In this document: in pieces, positions 8,414 to 17,300 of the stretch
Layout of the letters: each line of letters begins with the position of its first letter
Numbering within the stretch: the stretch's first letter is position 1
NCBI RefSeq assembly: GCF_016650695.1
Contig: NZ_JAEKFH010000001.1
Span: forward strand, 538,286-602,285
DNA length: 64,000 nucleotides
Direction of reading: 5' to 3'
Origin: Pseudomonas sp. TH41
Lineage (GTDB): Bacteria; Pseudomonadota; Gammaproteobacteria; Pseudomonadales; Pseudomonadaceae
Notes under the pieces: generated by a model
What the model saw: the letters and a program-made list of their open reading frames with translations, nothing else
Database searches by the model: none
Told to the model about the DNA's origin: nothing
Program-made: the position numbers and the translations under genes

Positions 8414-9219
8414 TTGAGTTTTCCTCGCACAAAATTCTTCGGCAGGTCATCTCCGTTGGGCAGGTCTTTCAGCTCGATTTTTTTGGCATTCGTCGAATTG
8501 TTGAACGCGAAGTCGTCAGCGGCCACTTCATCGCCGGTTTTCCAGTCCCGCAACTGAATGCTGTACTGCGGCCCACCGTTCACCTGTTTAGTCGTGATGA
8601 CATAGCGGCAAGGATAAGGTCGGTCGCCTTGGGCGATCCAGATTTGCCAGTCGACGTCCTTGGTTCGAAAGGCCAGGTGATCGCATTCCACGCCGCCGAT
8701 CACGCCACTGCCCAAATCCTTGATGTCGTTCACCCCGTCCATCAGTTCTGCTTCAGGGTTGGACACAAACAGGTCTGCGCCGGGTAACGGTCGGTTGTAC
8801 TTATCCCTTAGCTCATTAATCAAATGATCCAGCGTGCCGGGCACCTCAACCTGCGTATAGGCGTTCGCGTTCTTGCCGAACAGGGTCAGGGTCTTGCCAT
8901 CGAACAGCAGCTCGACATCGGCAAATCCGCCCGTACGGGTGTTGCGGATTTTGTCAGGCCGGTTCATTACCACGGTGCCGGACGCGGCCAGTGCGAGTTT
9001 CTGATTTTGTTTGGTGACGACTTCAAGGTCAGTGTCGTAGTTAAACGATATGTTTTTTTGCGCTGACATGTAGTCGGACATGTTCTTGAGCAGACTTTTT
9101 GCAGTGGCCTCATCGGCGTGTACGGTGATCGGACTACTCAAACCGACAACTAATGCCAACCCCGCGCCAGCGACGCGGATGGCAGCGAGTTCACTTAACT
9201 TTCGGGCGATCTTTTCCAT
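8410..9219 (-). CDS. DUF2092 periplasmic protein
   Basis: Protein of 269 residues with a signal sequence (hydrophobic VAGAGLALVVGLSSPITVHA) and a body typical of DUF2092: ATAKSLLKNMSDYMSAQKNISF near the N-terminus, then VVMNRPDKIRNTRTGGFADVELLFDGKTLTLFGKNANAY. These proteins resemble LolA-like lipoprotein carriers in fold, but no function is established. It forms a two-gene operon with the overlapping 70-residue protein. A heme or lipid role cannot be read from the sequence. Confidence 0.88.
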   Translation of the reverse strand: MEKIARKLSELAAIRVAGAGLALVVGLSSPITVHADEATAKSLLKNMSDYMSAQKNISFNYDTDLEVVTKQNQKLALAASGTVVMNRPDKIRNTRTGGFADVELLFDGKTLTLFGKNANAYTQVEVPGTLDHLINELRDKYNRPLPGADLFVSNPEAELMDGVNDIKDLGSGVIGGVECDHLAFRTKDVDWQIWIAQGDRPYPCRYVITTKQVNGGPQYSIQLRDWKTGDEVAADDFAFNNSTNAKKIELKDLPNGDDLPKNFVRGKLK

Positions 9220-9521
9220 GGAAGTTCACCACTGCAAGAATGCTGGGGGACCAGCGCGGACTTATAACGCTAGTCCCATCACCGGTATTTCGCCGCTTAT
9301 TGAATGACCACTCATCTGACCTGCATGCCGGGGTACCCCCTGCGCAACGCCTGCGTTCGGCCTCTGGGAAAGGGGCGGCAGATCTGAAGCCAAAGCAACG
9401 GCAAGATCAAAAGATCGCAGCCTCGAGAGGCCCACGGAGCAGGCTCACCGCGAGACACAGCCCGAAGGTTGGGAAGCAGCGCGGCGTTCGATTGTGTTTG
9501 TAATTTGGCTTAGGTAACCTC
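9220..9521. other. intergenic stretch with a fragment of a dispersed repeat
   Basis: No gene is supported here. Bases 9341-9384 are identical to 13811-13854 further along the window, and the following AAGATCAAAAGATCGCAGCC (about 9402-9421) also recurs in the other copy and in the REP-like elements at 19.8 and 42.5 kb. The copies probably belong to a family of short dispersed Pseudomonas repeats. Confidence 0.7.
9341..9384 (+). repeat. 44-bp dispersed repeat, copy 1
   Basis: Identical base for base to 13811-13854. It starts TGCGCAACGCCTGCGTTCGG and ends GGGGCGGCAGATC. Both copies lie in noncoding DNA and are followed 17 bp later by the same AAGATCAAAAGATCGCAGCC block. Confidence 0.9.
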
Positions 9522-9561
9522 GCACAAACACGCAAAAACAGGCATAAACATGCAAAACCAG
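9522..9561 (+). promoter_or_regulatory. four tandem 10-bp repeats at the DeoR-regulator start, putative operator
   Basis: Four consecutive 10-base units with consensus GCANAAACAN: GCACAAACAC, GCAAAAACAG, GCATAAACAT and GCAAAACCAG. The last overlaps the ATG at 9550. A 10-bp period places each unit on the same face of the helix, as expected for a protein-binding array. The most likely reader is the DeoR-type protein itself (autorepression), but this is inference. Confidence 0.5.
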
Positions 9562-10338
9562 CATTCGGCTGCTGAGCTCCCTCATCTGCGCCGGCAGAAA
9601 ATCCTCTTGATCCTGGAGCGTGACGGCAAGGTCATGGCCTCCGAGTTGAGCCAGCATTTTGCGGTCTCTGAAGACACAATTCGTCGGGATCTGGCCGAGC
9701 TTTCCACGGTTGGCCTGGTACAGCGTGTACACGGTGGGGCGCTGCCGCGACCCAAAGACACCGGGAAGGATTTCTTCACTCGCGTCGACGAAACCGATGA
9801 GGTGAAAACCCAGCTGGCCCGACTCGCCGTTCGCCACGTGCAGGATGGCCAGATTGTCGTTTTCGATTCAGGGTCCACAACGCTGCAAATCGCGCGGTCG
9901 CTCCCCTCGGACATTTCCATCACGGCAGTCACTGCGTCACCCATGATCGCGATCACCCTGGCCGAATACAAAGGCATCAAGGTCATTCTGGCGGGAGGCC
10001 AGCTCAATCCCGCGACGATGTCTTCCAGCGGGCATGAAACCTTGCGTCTGATCGAGAGCATCAAGGCTGACCTGCTGTTCACCGGGGTGTGCGCGATTCA
10101 CCCGGAAGTTGGCATCAGCTCGCTGCATTTCGATGAGGTGCCGGTGAAGCAAGCCATGCTCGCCAGTGCCTCCCACGTGGTGGCCGTCACCACGGCTGAC
10201 AAACTGGGGGCCGTGGAGCCGTTCGTTGTCGCGCCATGTTCTCGGGTGCATACGCTGATCACTGAGCGCCATGTGGCTTCGGGGAGCGTCGAGGATTATC
10301 AAGGGTTGGGGATCGAGGTGGTGCAGGCCGACGTCTGA
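9550..10338 (+). CDS. DeoR/GlpR-family transcriptional regulator
   Basis: Protein of 262 residues. The N-terminal DeoR-type HTH is explicit (RRQKILLILERDGKVMASEL, then FAVSEDTIRRDLAELSTVGL and VQRVHGGALP). The C-terminal sugar-phosphate sensor domain carries DSGSTTLQIAR and ITAVTASP. Members of this family usually repress sugar or nucleoside genes and release DNA when a phosphorylated sugar binds. No sugar genes lie nearby, so its target is unknown. The four 10-bp repeats at its start suggest autoregulation. Downstream, the convergent chrA gene begins within about 50 bp, and no terminator separates them. Confidence 0.93.
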   Translation: MQNQHSAAELPHLRRQKILLILERDGKVMASELSQHFAVSEDTIRRDLAELSTVGLVQRVHGGALPRPKDTGKDFFTRVDETDEVKTQLARLAVRHVQDGQIVVFDSGSTTLQIARSLPSDISITAVTASPMIAITLAEYKGIKVILAGGQLNPATMSSSGHETLRLIESIKADLLFTGVCAIHPEVGISSLHFDEVPVKQAMLASASHVVAVTTADKLGAVEPFVVAPCSRVHTLITERHVASGSVEDYQGLGIEVVQADV

Positions 10339-10388
10339 AGCGCAAGGCGCTCCACGACGTCTGTTTCCGCCGCGCTTTCGGACGCTTT

Positions 10389-11747
10389 CTAACGAAGAAA
10401 ATGCACCGCTAACCCCATCAGTCCACAGCCCATCAGCACCTCAATCACCCCGCGCTTGAAGCGCAACAACGCTATCGCCGCGATGATGGCGATTAGCGCC
10501 GAAGGCCAGTCGAAATGGCCACTGAAGCCTTTCGGCCACAGTACATGGTAGCCAAAGAAGCACGCCAGATTGAGGATCACACCGACCACCGCCGCGGTAA
10601 TCGCCGTGAGCGGTGCCGTGAATTTGAGTTCGTTATGCGTCGATTCCACCAGCGGTCCGCCAGCGAGGATGAACAGGAACGAAGGCAGGAAGGTGAACCA
10701 GGTCACCAGCGTGGCGGCGAGTGCGCCGGCGAGAAATGCTTGATCAGGTCCGAACACCGGGCGCACATAGGCGCCAATGAATCCGACGAAGGCCACCACC
10801 ATAATCAGCGGTCCGGGCGTGGTTTCGCCCAGCGCCAAACCATCAATCATCTGGGTCGGCGTCAGCCATCCATAGTGGCCGACCGCACCTTGATACACAT
10901 ACGGCAGCACCGCGTACGCACCGCCAAACGTCAGCAACGCCGCTTTGGTAAAGAACCAGGCCATCTGGGTCAGCGTGCCTTCCCAACCGAACAGCACGGT
11001 GAGGATGCCCATCGGCAACGCCCACAAGGCTGCGCCGATAATGGCCAGGCGCAGCAGTTTCAATCCGCTGAAGCGGGCATGGTCCGGGGTTGGGGTGTCG
11101 TCATCGATCAGCGCAGGCCCGAAGGATTTCCGGGCGGCGCCGTGGCCGCCGGTCTTGAATTTTTCGGGGGCCAGACGCCCACCGACATAACCGATGACCG
11201 CCGCCCCCAGCACAATCAGCGGGAAGGGCACGTTGAACACGAAGATGGCCGCAAATGACGCGGCGGCGATTCCCCACAACGTATTGTTTTTCAGCGCCCG
11301 GGAACCGATCCGGTGCGCCGCCTGCACCACAATCGCCGTAACGGCCGGCTTGATCCCGTAAAACAATCCGGCCACCACCGGCACTTCACCGAAGGCGATG
11401 TACATCCAGGATAACGCAATCAGGATGAACAGCGACGGCAGCACAAACAGCGCGCCGGCAATCACGCCACCCCACGTGCGGTGCATCAACCAGCCGATGT
11501 AGGTCGCCAGCTGCTGAGCCTCAGGCCCAGGCAGCAACATGCAATAGTTGAGGGCATGCAGAAACCGCCGCTCCGATATCCAGCGTCGGCGCTCGACCAA
11601 CTCCTGGTGCATGATCGAAATCTGCCCGGCCGGGCCACCGAAACTGATGAACCCGAGTTTGAGCCAGAAGCGCAAGGCCTCTCGCAGGGAGACCGGCTCG
11701 GGTGTTGTTTGATTCAGATCGGTGGCCGACGAGGGTGTGTCGCTCAA
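10389..11747 (-). CDS. chrA: chromate efflux transporter
   Basis: A 452-residue inner-membrane protein of the CHR family with two homologous halves (long-chain form). The first half contains LGFISFGGPAGQISIMHQEL and LLPGPEAQQLATYIGW. The second contains FFTKAALLTFGGAYAVLPYV and ALGETTPGPLIMVVAFVGF. The repeated FGG.A and PGP signatures are diagnostic. It exports chromate, probably in exchange or symport with another ion. No chrB or other resistance gene adjoins, so it is a solitary chromosomal chrA as is common in Pseudomonas. Confidence 0.93.
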   Translation of the reverse strand: MSDTPSSATDLNQTTPEPVSLREALRFWLKLGFISFGGPAGQISIMHQELVERRRWISERRFLHALNYCMLLPGPEAQQLATYIGWLMHRTWGGVIAGALFVLPSLFILIALSWMYIAFGEVPVVAGLFYGIKPAVTAIVVQAAHRIGSRALKNNTLWGIAAASFAAIFVFNVPFPLIVLGAAVIGYVGGRLAPEKFKTGGHGAARKSFGPALIDDDTPTPDHARFSGLKLLRLAIIGAALWALPMGILTVLFGWEGTLTQMAWFFTKAALLTFGGAYAVLPYVYQGAVGHYGWLTPTQMIDGLALGETTPGPLIMVVAFVGFIGAYVRPVFGPDQAFLAGALAATLVTWFTFLPSFLFILAGGPLVESTHNELKFTAPLTAITAAVVGVILNLACFFGYHVLWPKGFSGHFDWPSALIAIIAAIALLRFKRGVIEVLMGCGLMGLAVHFLR

Positions 11748-11947
11748 GCGGCTGCTCCTTAGCGATTCAGCTGTGGCTTAGTGCGATCGCAAACGAGACG
11801 ACGATCATGCACGCAAACGCAAAATTGAGATTCATGAAGTTTTCGCCCGATATATCAAAAGTGCAGCCATCTTGAACAGGTCGGAAAAAAATAAAAAATT
11901 CGGCTTCATGATTTAAAGGATCAAGGAAATTGATGACAACCTGTCAC

Positions 11948-12799
11948 TCACTGGGTGCCAAACATCGCCGTCCAGTAAATCCCCGCGTCACTCTTCGGAT
12001 CCACCGCATACGCCGCCCCCAACTCCCGGAACTGCGGGTTCATCAGATTAGCGCAGTGCCCCGGACTGTCCAGCCAACCACTGACCACCTTGCCTACGGT
12101 GTCTTGTCCGGCGGCGATGTTTTCGCCAATTTGCTGGCCGACGTAACCCGCCAGTTCAGCGCGGTCACCCGGTGTACGACCCTCGCGGTCCTTGTGATCG
12201 AAGAAGTTGTTGTTGGCCATGGCCCGTGAATGGCCCTCCGCTGCGGTGGCCAGCATGGCATTCCAGGCCAGCGGAGTGGTAGCGGCGAAGGATTGTGTGC
12301 CGCATTGATGGGGTTGGCTGCGGGCGGTGTTGAGCGCTGCCATCAGCTTTTGCCCTTCTGCCTGCGTGTCGCCCAGACGTCCGCTCAACAACGGACGCGC
12401 CAGCACAATGCGCCACTCACGCCCATCCCGACTGACGCCGACATCGACGAATTGCGGGTCCAGCACCACTTGGCAAAAACTTTCCTGAATCGCCTTCATT
12501 GCCGCTGGCGCATCTCGCGGCCCGGACAGGCTGATCGCCTGCACGTTGACCATCGGATACCCCGCGCTCTGCATGGCCTGCTGCAGATTGCCAACACTGG
12601 TGGCGGACAGCGCCAGACGTGGATCGCCCGCCAGCGGCGGCAACTCTCCCGCCGGCTGACCCGCGCAACGCTGCACTTGGCTGCGGTAGAGGTTGATCGA
12701 GTCAATCAGTTGTTTCTCGTCGGCCGCCAGCGCCTGGCCGGCGAATAACAGAGCCAGTGACAACGCGGCAAAACGTGGAATGGATGAAATCAAACGCAT
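11948..12799 (-). CDS. CAP-domain (SCP/PR1-like) secreted protein
   Basis: About 283 residues. The frame is open upstream to 12925, but ATG 12799 has AAGGGGG at the right distance and begins a good signal peptide (RFAALSLALLFAGQALA, cut before ADEK). The C-terminal half is a CAP domain: AEGHSRAMANNNFFDHKD, GENIAAGQ and GWLDSPGHCANLMNPQFREL, with the conserved His, Glu and His of the family. Bacterial CAP proteins are extracytoplasmic and their biochemical activity is mostly unknown. It is divergent from the SleB-type hydrolase, with a 201-bp shared upstream region. Confidence 0.9.
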   Translation of the reverse strand: MRLISSIPRFAALSLALLFAGQALAADEKQLIDSINLYRSQVQRCAGQPAGELPPLAGDPRLALSATSVGNLQQAMQSAGYPMVNVQAISLSGPRDAPAAMKAIQESFCQVVLDPQFVDVGVSRDGREWRIVLARPLLSGRLGDTQAEGQKLMAALNTARSQPHQCGTQSFAATTPLAWNAMLATAAEGHSRAMANNNFFDHKDREGRTPGDRAELAGYVGQQIGENIAAGQDTVGKVVSGWLDSPGHCANLMNPQFRELGAAYAVDPKSDAGIYWTAMFGTQ

Positions 12800-13000
12800 G
12801 GAAATCCCCCTTGAGCTGACTGCGCCCATGATGCGCGATTTCACCCCCGTGAGCGCAATGCCTTTTCGCGCCGAAATACAGTTTATTCGCCGTCTGTTGG
12901 AATGAATTTTGGCTACTACAATCAAGCCAGATCGCCGATAAAACGCGTTACAGCGTCGACATTTGGTGGTTCAAACGCAGTTCACTCAGAAGGGTCGATC

Positions 13001-13621
13001 ATGCGATTTATTTGGACAGTCACCTGCCTTGCATTAACCCTTCTCACTGGTCACGTGTTGGCGGATGACCAGGCACAAAAAAAAGAAGTGGCCGAAGACA
13101 AGGCTCAGGTCCTGGAACAGAAAGCCGCGGAGAAGGGCAGCGACGTGGTGGTGCCCAAGGCCGAAACCATCACGACCTCTGAAGTGCAGGCAGTCGATCC
13201 GGCAGGAAAAGCGCCGATGGACGATGCAATCACCTGCCTGGCTCGTTCCATTTACTGGGAAGCCAAAACTGGGGAGTCGGCAGACATGGAAGCCGTCGCC
13301 AGTGTGGTCATGAATCGACTGGGCCATGAGGGCTTTCCGGATACGGTGTGTGGCGTGGTCAAGCAAGGCTCCGAGAAAAAGAAATGCCAGTTTTCGTGGT
13401 GGTGTGATGGGCGTTCCGATAAAGCCCAGGAAGAGTCCCAATACGTGATTGCCAAGGAAATCGCCCGCAAAGCGCTCAACAAACAACTGACCGACCGAAC
13501 CCATGGCGCCATGTATTTCCATGACCGCAATGTGAAGCCGGATTGGGCCAAGGAGTACATCAAGACTACCGAGACCAAGAAGTTTCTCTTTTATAAGCCG
13601 CATGAGGGGGCGGCGAAGTAG
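13001..13621 (+). CDS. SleB-type cell wall hydrolase
   Basis: Protein of 206 residues with a signal peptide (FIWTVTCLALTLLTGHVLA) and a charged linker rich in Lys, Glu and Gln, then a Hydrolase_2/SleB domain: ITCLARSIYWEAKTGESADM with the likely catalytic Glu in YWEA, VASVVMNRL, FPDTVCGVV and CQFSWWCDG. The family cleaves peptidoglycan glycan strands. The frame opens upstream at 12902, but ATG 13001 has AGAAGGG before it and begins the signal peptide. In a non-sporulating host the role is wall remodelling rather than germination. Confidence 0.92.
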   Translation: MRFIWTVTCLALTLLTGHVLADDQAQKKEVAEDKAQVLEQKAAEKGSDVVVPKAETITTSEVQAVDPAGKAPMDDAITCLARSIYWEAKTGESADMEAVASVVMNRLGHEGFPDTVCGVVKQGSEKKKCQFSWWCDGRSDKAQEESQYVIAKEIARKALNKQLTDRTHGAMYFHDRNVKPDWAKEYIKTTETKKFLFYKPHEGAAK

Positions 13622-13743
13622 GTGTTGGTCATCGCTGCGGATGGGGGTTTTTTGGATTGTGTACATATCCGTTTTTGCGGTAGCGGCGGCTGGCGGTTTC
13701 GCTCTTACAGCGAGTCCCTTTTCCAAACGCCTGTATGGACCGG

Positions 13744-13783
13744 GGGCCCGCCGCCATCGGCCATCCATGGCCGGGGGCGGCTA
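13744..13783 (+). repeat. left arm of a perfect 40-bp inverted repeat
   Basis: The reverse complement of this segment is found without mismatch at 14174-14213. The core is CGGCCATCCATGGCCGGGGG, itself partly palindromic. Confidence 0.9.
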
Positions 13784-13810
13784 CCGCGGCATCCTTGCCG
13801 CGGTGCCTCC

Positions 13811-13854
13811 TGCGCAACGCCTGCGTTCGGCCTCTGGGAAAGGGGCGGCAGATC
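13811..13854 (+). repeat. 44-bp dispersed repeat, copy 2
   Basis: Identical to 9341-9384. It is followed by AAGATCAAAAGATCGCAGCC and then by a REP-like CTTCGGCAGCTCCTAC. Confidence 0.9.
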
Positions 13855-13927
13855 GACATCTAAAGCGACATCAAGATCAAAAGATCGCAGCCTTCGGCAG
13901 CTCCTACAGAGCGTACGCACTCCCCCT

Positions 13928-14025
13928 GTAGGAGCGAGCTTGCTCGCGATGAATTCGAAGGCAACGCATTTTTCCAGACAGTACGCGTTATCGTTCACGT
14001 CCATCGCGAGCAAGCTCGCTCCTAC
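13928..14025. repeat. REP pair (inverted, about 98 bp)
   Basis: The left arm starts GTAGGAGCGAGCTTGCTCGC and the right arm is its reverse complement, ending GCGAGCTTGCTCGC in inverse orientation with CTCCTAC. About 50 bp lie between the arms. This two-arm form is the REPIN arrangement known from P. fluorescens. Confidence 0.9.
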
Positions 14026-14173
14026 AAAAAGCAGATCGGCGTATCGCTTTGGCTGTTCACCACTCAACAGGCCGAGCGTTAGCTCGCCTGCAGCTTTTGA
14101 TCTCGATGCACCGCCCCCTCGAGAGGCCGAGTGGAGGTTCTGCGCAGTGGGCAACCCGGCATGGATGCCGGGT

Positions 14174-14213
14174 TAGCCGCCCCCGGCCATGGATGGCCGA
14201 TGGCGGCGGGCCC
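14174..14213 (-). repeat. right arm of a perfect 40-bp inverted repeat
   Basis: Exact reverse complement of 13744-13783. Downstream, the block from about 14220 to 14363 mirrors 13661-13740 imperfectly. Confidence 0.9.
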
Positions 14214-14388
14214 ACGGAGCAGGACCGGAGCGAGGGCATGCCGAGCCTAGGCGAGGCACCGAACGAAAGGGGCAGAAGCGTTTGGTTACTTTGCGCTTTT
14301 CAAAGTGACCCGCTGTAAGAGCGGAACCAATAGCGGCCGCTACCAAAAAAACGGATATGCACCCCTGGGCAAGGTCATGGACGTCCCG

Positions 14389-17300
14389 CTAAAACTTCGC
14401 ATAATTCAACGCATCAACAATGGCCGACCCACCAATACCCGTCAGCGACAGCAGCAACGCCCGAATCAGCGGATCTTCCGAATAACGTGAAAACGACCCC
14501 GTATTGAGCAGCGCAACCCGCTCGCGGATCATTTTGAATTTACCGTAGCAAGGCACCGTTTCGGGCGTTACCAGCAGGTAAGCATCAAGACGTTGCAAGG
14601 CCAGCGTGCGGGCCTTTTCCGCTGCACGCCGCAGCGACAACGCAGAGATGAGCAGCACCAGCGCCGTCAGCAGGAATGAAATGATCAGGCTGGGCGGTGA
14701 CGGCCAGTTATCGAACGCGCTGCTTCGCGATGCCACCAGGATCAGCATGACCACCGTCGGCGCATAGATCAGCCGGTTGACGGCCGAGGTGCGCTTGGCG
14801 ATCAGCTGTAAATCCACCCACTCGTCGATGCACGGATGCTTGAGCATGCCGAAGATTTTCTTGTGCTCCATCTGCAACGAGCCAGGCCAGATCGCATGAT
14901 GTTCGCTGAGATGGCGAATGAATCGTGTCAGCAGCAGATTGGCATCCACCACCCAGAACACCAGGAACTGGAACACCAGGGTTGGAATCAGCCAACTCAG
15001 CATCCACCCCATAGAAGACTCGCCGCGAACGGGGATTCCCTCCATGGGCCAAACAACAAACAACACGCTGGTGACCACCACGTAAACCCAGGTGGCAAGC
15101 ATCGCCCGCAGCATTCGCGCGCCGAGCGAACCGCAGACGCAGTGCTCACCCCAGAAGCGCGCAATGGAGATCATCTTGCGTCCGTCGGTGCAGTTGGCCT
15201 GGACGGCTTCACAGTTCTTAGACCAGTCGTCGCTGGTGGTCAGCAATGGGAAAAAAATCTTCAGCAGGCAGTGACCCAGTTCGTTGCACCAACGACGAAA
15301 CGTCCAGTCTTTGCCTCTGCGGATCAAGCGTCGAAGTTGGCCCCACAAGGTCATCTCGTATTTGCGCATGTGCAGGCTCAGATGGTAGGCGGTTTCGATC
15401 TCGGCCCGGTTGATGCGTAGCCTGCGCCAGCCCCAGGCCAATGCCGAGATGGAAATCAGCACCGCCAGCAGCCGCAGCGCCACGGTCGGCCAGGCACTGA
15501 TGCCTTCCATCAGGAACATCGGCTCACCGAGGCCATTGTCGGTCAAGGTGCTGCGCATCTGGTACGCCAGCATCAATGCGAGGATAAACACCACGAGCGG
15601 CACCACGATGTACCACGCCCAGGAGTCGTACAAGGTTGTGCTGCCCGTCGAATCCTCGGCCAACACCAGTTGCCTGGCGGAACGCCGGACCAGGTTCGAA
15701 GAGACGATGCCCAACAGGATCAGCACGAAGGTGAACCAGAGGAATTCCGCGTGCCAGAACCGCGTGGCGATAAAGGCGCAGGCCGCCGCCACCATGTACA
15801 AGGTCATTGGCACGCCGCGCACCCAGGCCAGCGGGGTGTCGCGGTCATCCTGTGGGCCTTCGATCCGCCACCAGACGATAAACCCGGCGAGTATCAGCAG
15901 CGTAATCGTCAGCGGGCCGGCCCAGTAGAAGGATTGAACTTGCTTGAATCGCTCACGGATGGACTGGGAGGGTTCAGGGTAGGGCGGTGGCGACGGGTCT
16001 TGAAGGCAGCGCAGTGCCATCAGGTCGTGCGGACGTATACCGAGATCGGACTGCGATTGCGTCGGGGCTTCGCAGTTGGCGGGACGCGAGGCGGTCAGGC
16101 GGCTCGCCAAGGGTATGAAGCCGCTGATGCCCACCTCATAGATCCCCGGCGACAGCAACTCCGATTTGGAATAGTCGAACTTCGCGCGCTTGGCGTCGAA
16201 GGACTGCGGCGCGAGGGCGGCCAGTACCGAGATGAACACCGCACTTTGCAGACTGTCGCGAAACGGCGGCACGTCTTGTTGCAGGGCGCGTGTCAGCGTC
16301 AGTCCATAGGGTGCGGCGAGTATCAGGTTGCGGGTGGTTTGCGCCTGGCCCCGTTGCAGCATGCGGGCGTCGAGGTCCGTGGAAAAATACAGTTTGTACG
16401 GCATCCGGCTCTTGAGCGCCTGCAGCACCAACAGCTTGTCGTAGGCGTCCACGCCCAGTACGCCGATAGCGCCGATGCCGCTTTCGCCGTTGCGTCGGTA
16501 GGCCGCGTCCTCGCTGGCGATGTGGTCGGCGAGGCGTCGCAGGTAATCGAGCTGGGAGTTGCCGTCGGATTTCTCCAGTGGGCTGAGATCGATTTGACCC
16601 GCGCCGTTGCTGTTTTTGCTGGTATCGGTGTTGGCGGTTTTATCCGTGCTCGCGGACTCCTCCGGCAGGCGCCCGTCCAGGCCGCGTAAATAGCTGAAGC
16701 GCAAAATCCATTGATCAACCACCGCCCGCTGGTTTTTCTCGTCGTTGCCCAGGCGGGCGTCATTGGCCACCTGCGCCTTGAAGCTTTCGATCAACGCGCG
16801 GCTGTAGAAGCTGTCCCACTCGGAAATCAAGGCGATGCGATTACCGCTGCGGCGGAGGTCGCGGGTGCACGATGAGCCGATGCGTCGCAGTTTGCCTTCG
16901 CTGCACCGCACGCCGCTGGCCGGGTCAACACGGCGCAGCTTCAATTCCTCCAGCATCAGCTGGGTCATGGTGCCGTCGTCGCTGACGGTGCGCAGCAACT
17001 TCATGGGTTCGCGGTTTGCCAGAGGCGGCGAAAGTTTCGTGTAGCCGCGATCCAGCGTCTCGTTGTCGGCTGTGGCCAGCGGTGAGTAGATTTCGACAGT
17101 GGGCGTGGCTTTGCCGATGTCCTGGTCCTGGAACATGTCGCGCAGGACCGTCGAGGTCGAAGGGCCGATGACTTTGAGCACGGCATTGCCGGGTGATTCG
17201 GAACACGGCATTGGAGAACACGCCGCCGCGATTTTTTGCTTGAGGCTGGTGCGTAACGTTTCGAGCAGTTGCAGCGGGGTTGAGCCGAGCGCGTCCTGTT

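Larger units (their letters stand above)
13661..14365. repeat. composite palindromic repeat region with a nested REP pair
   Basis: The two ends are imperfect inverted copies of one sequence. The left copy starts near ACATATCCGTTTTTGCGGTA and the right copy ends near TACCAAAAAAACGGATATGC. Inside, 13744-13783 and 14174-14213 are a perfect 40-bp inverted repeat. A REP pair sits between the arms (13928-14025), and the 44-bp dispersed repeat is at 13811-13854. No gene is supported in this stretch, and short frames running through it are artefacts of the palindromes. Confidence 0.75.

Noticed and set aside
10515..11258. 247-codon plus-strand frame opposite chrA
   Set aside because: It is a shadow of chrA: the minus-strand frame has a clear CHR family signature, and this one reads as Arg/Gln-rich with no motif.
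13602..14318. Several overlapping open frames on both strands in the repeat region
   Set aside because: They follow the inverted repeats, have no ribosome sites and mirror each other in sequence, so they are artefacts of palindromic DNA.
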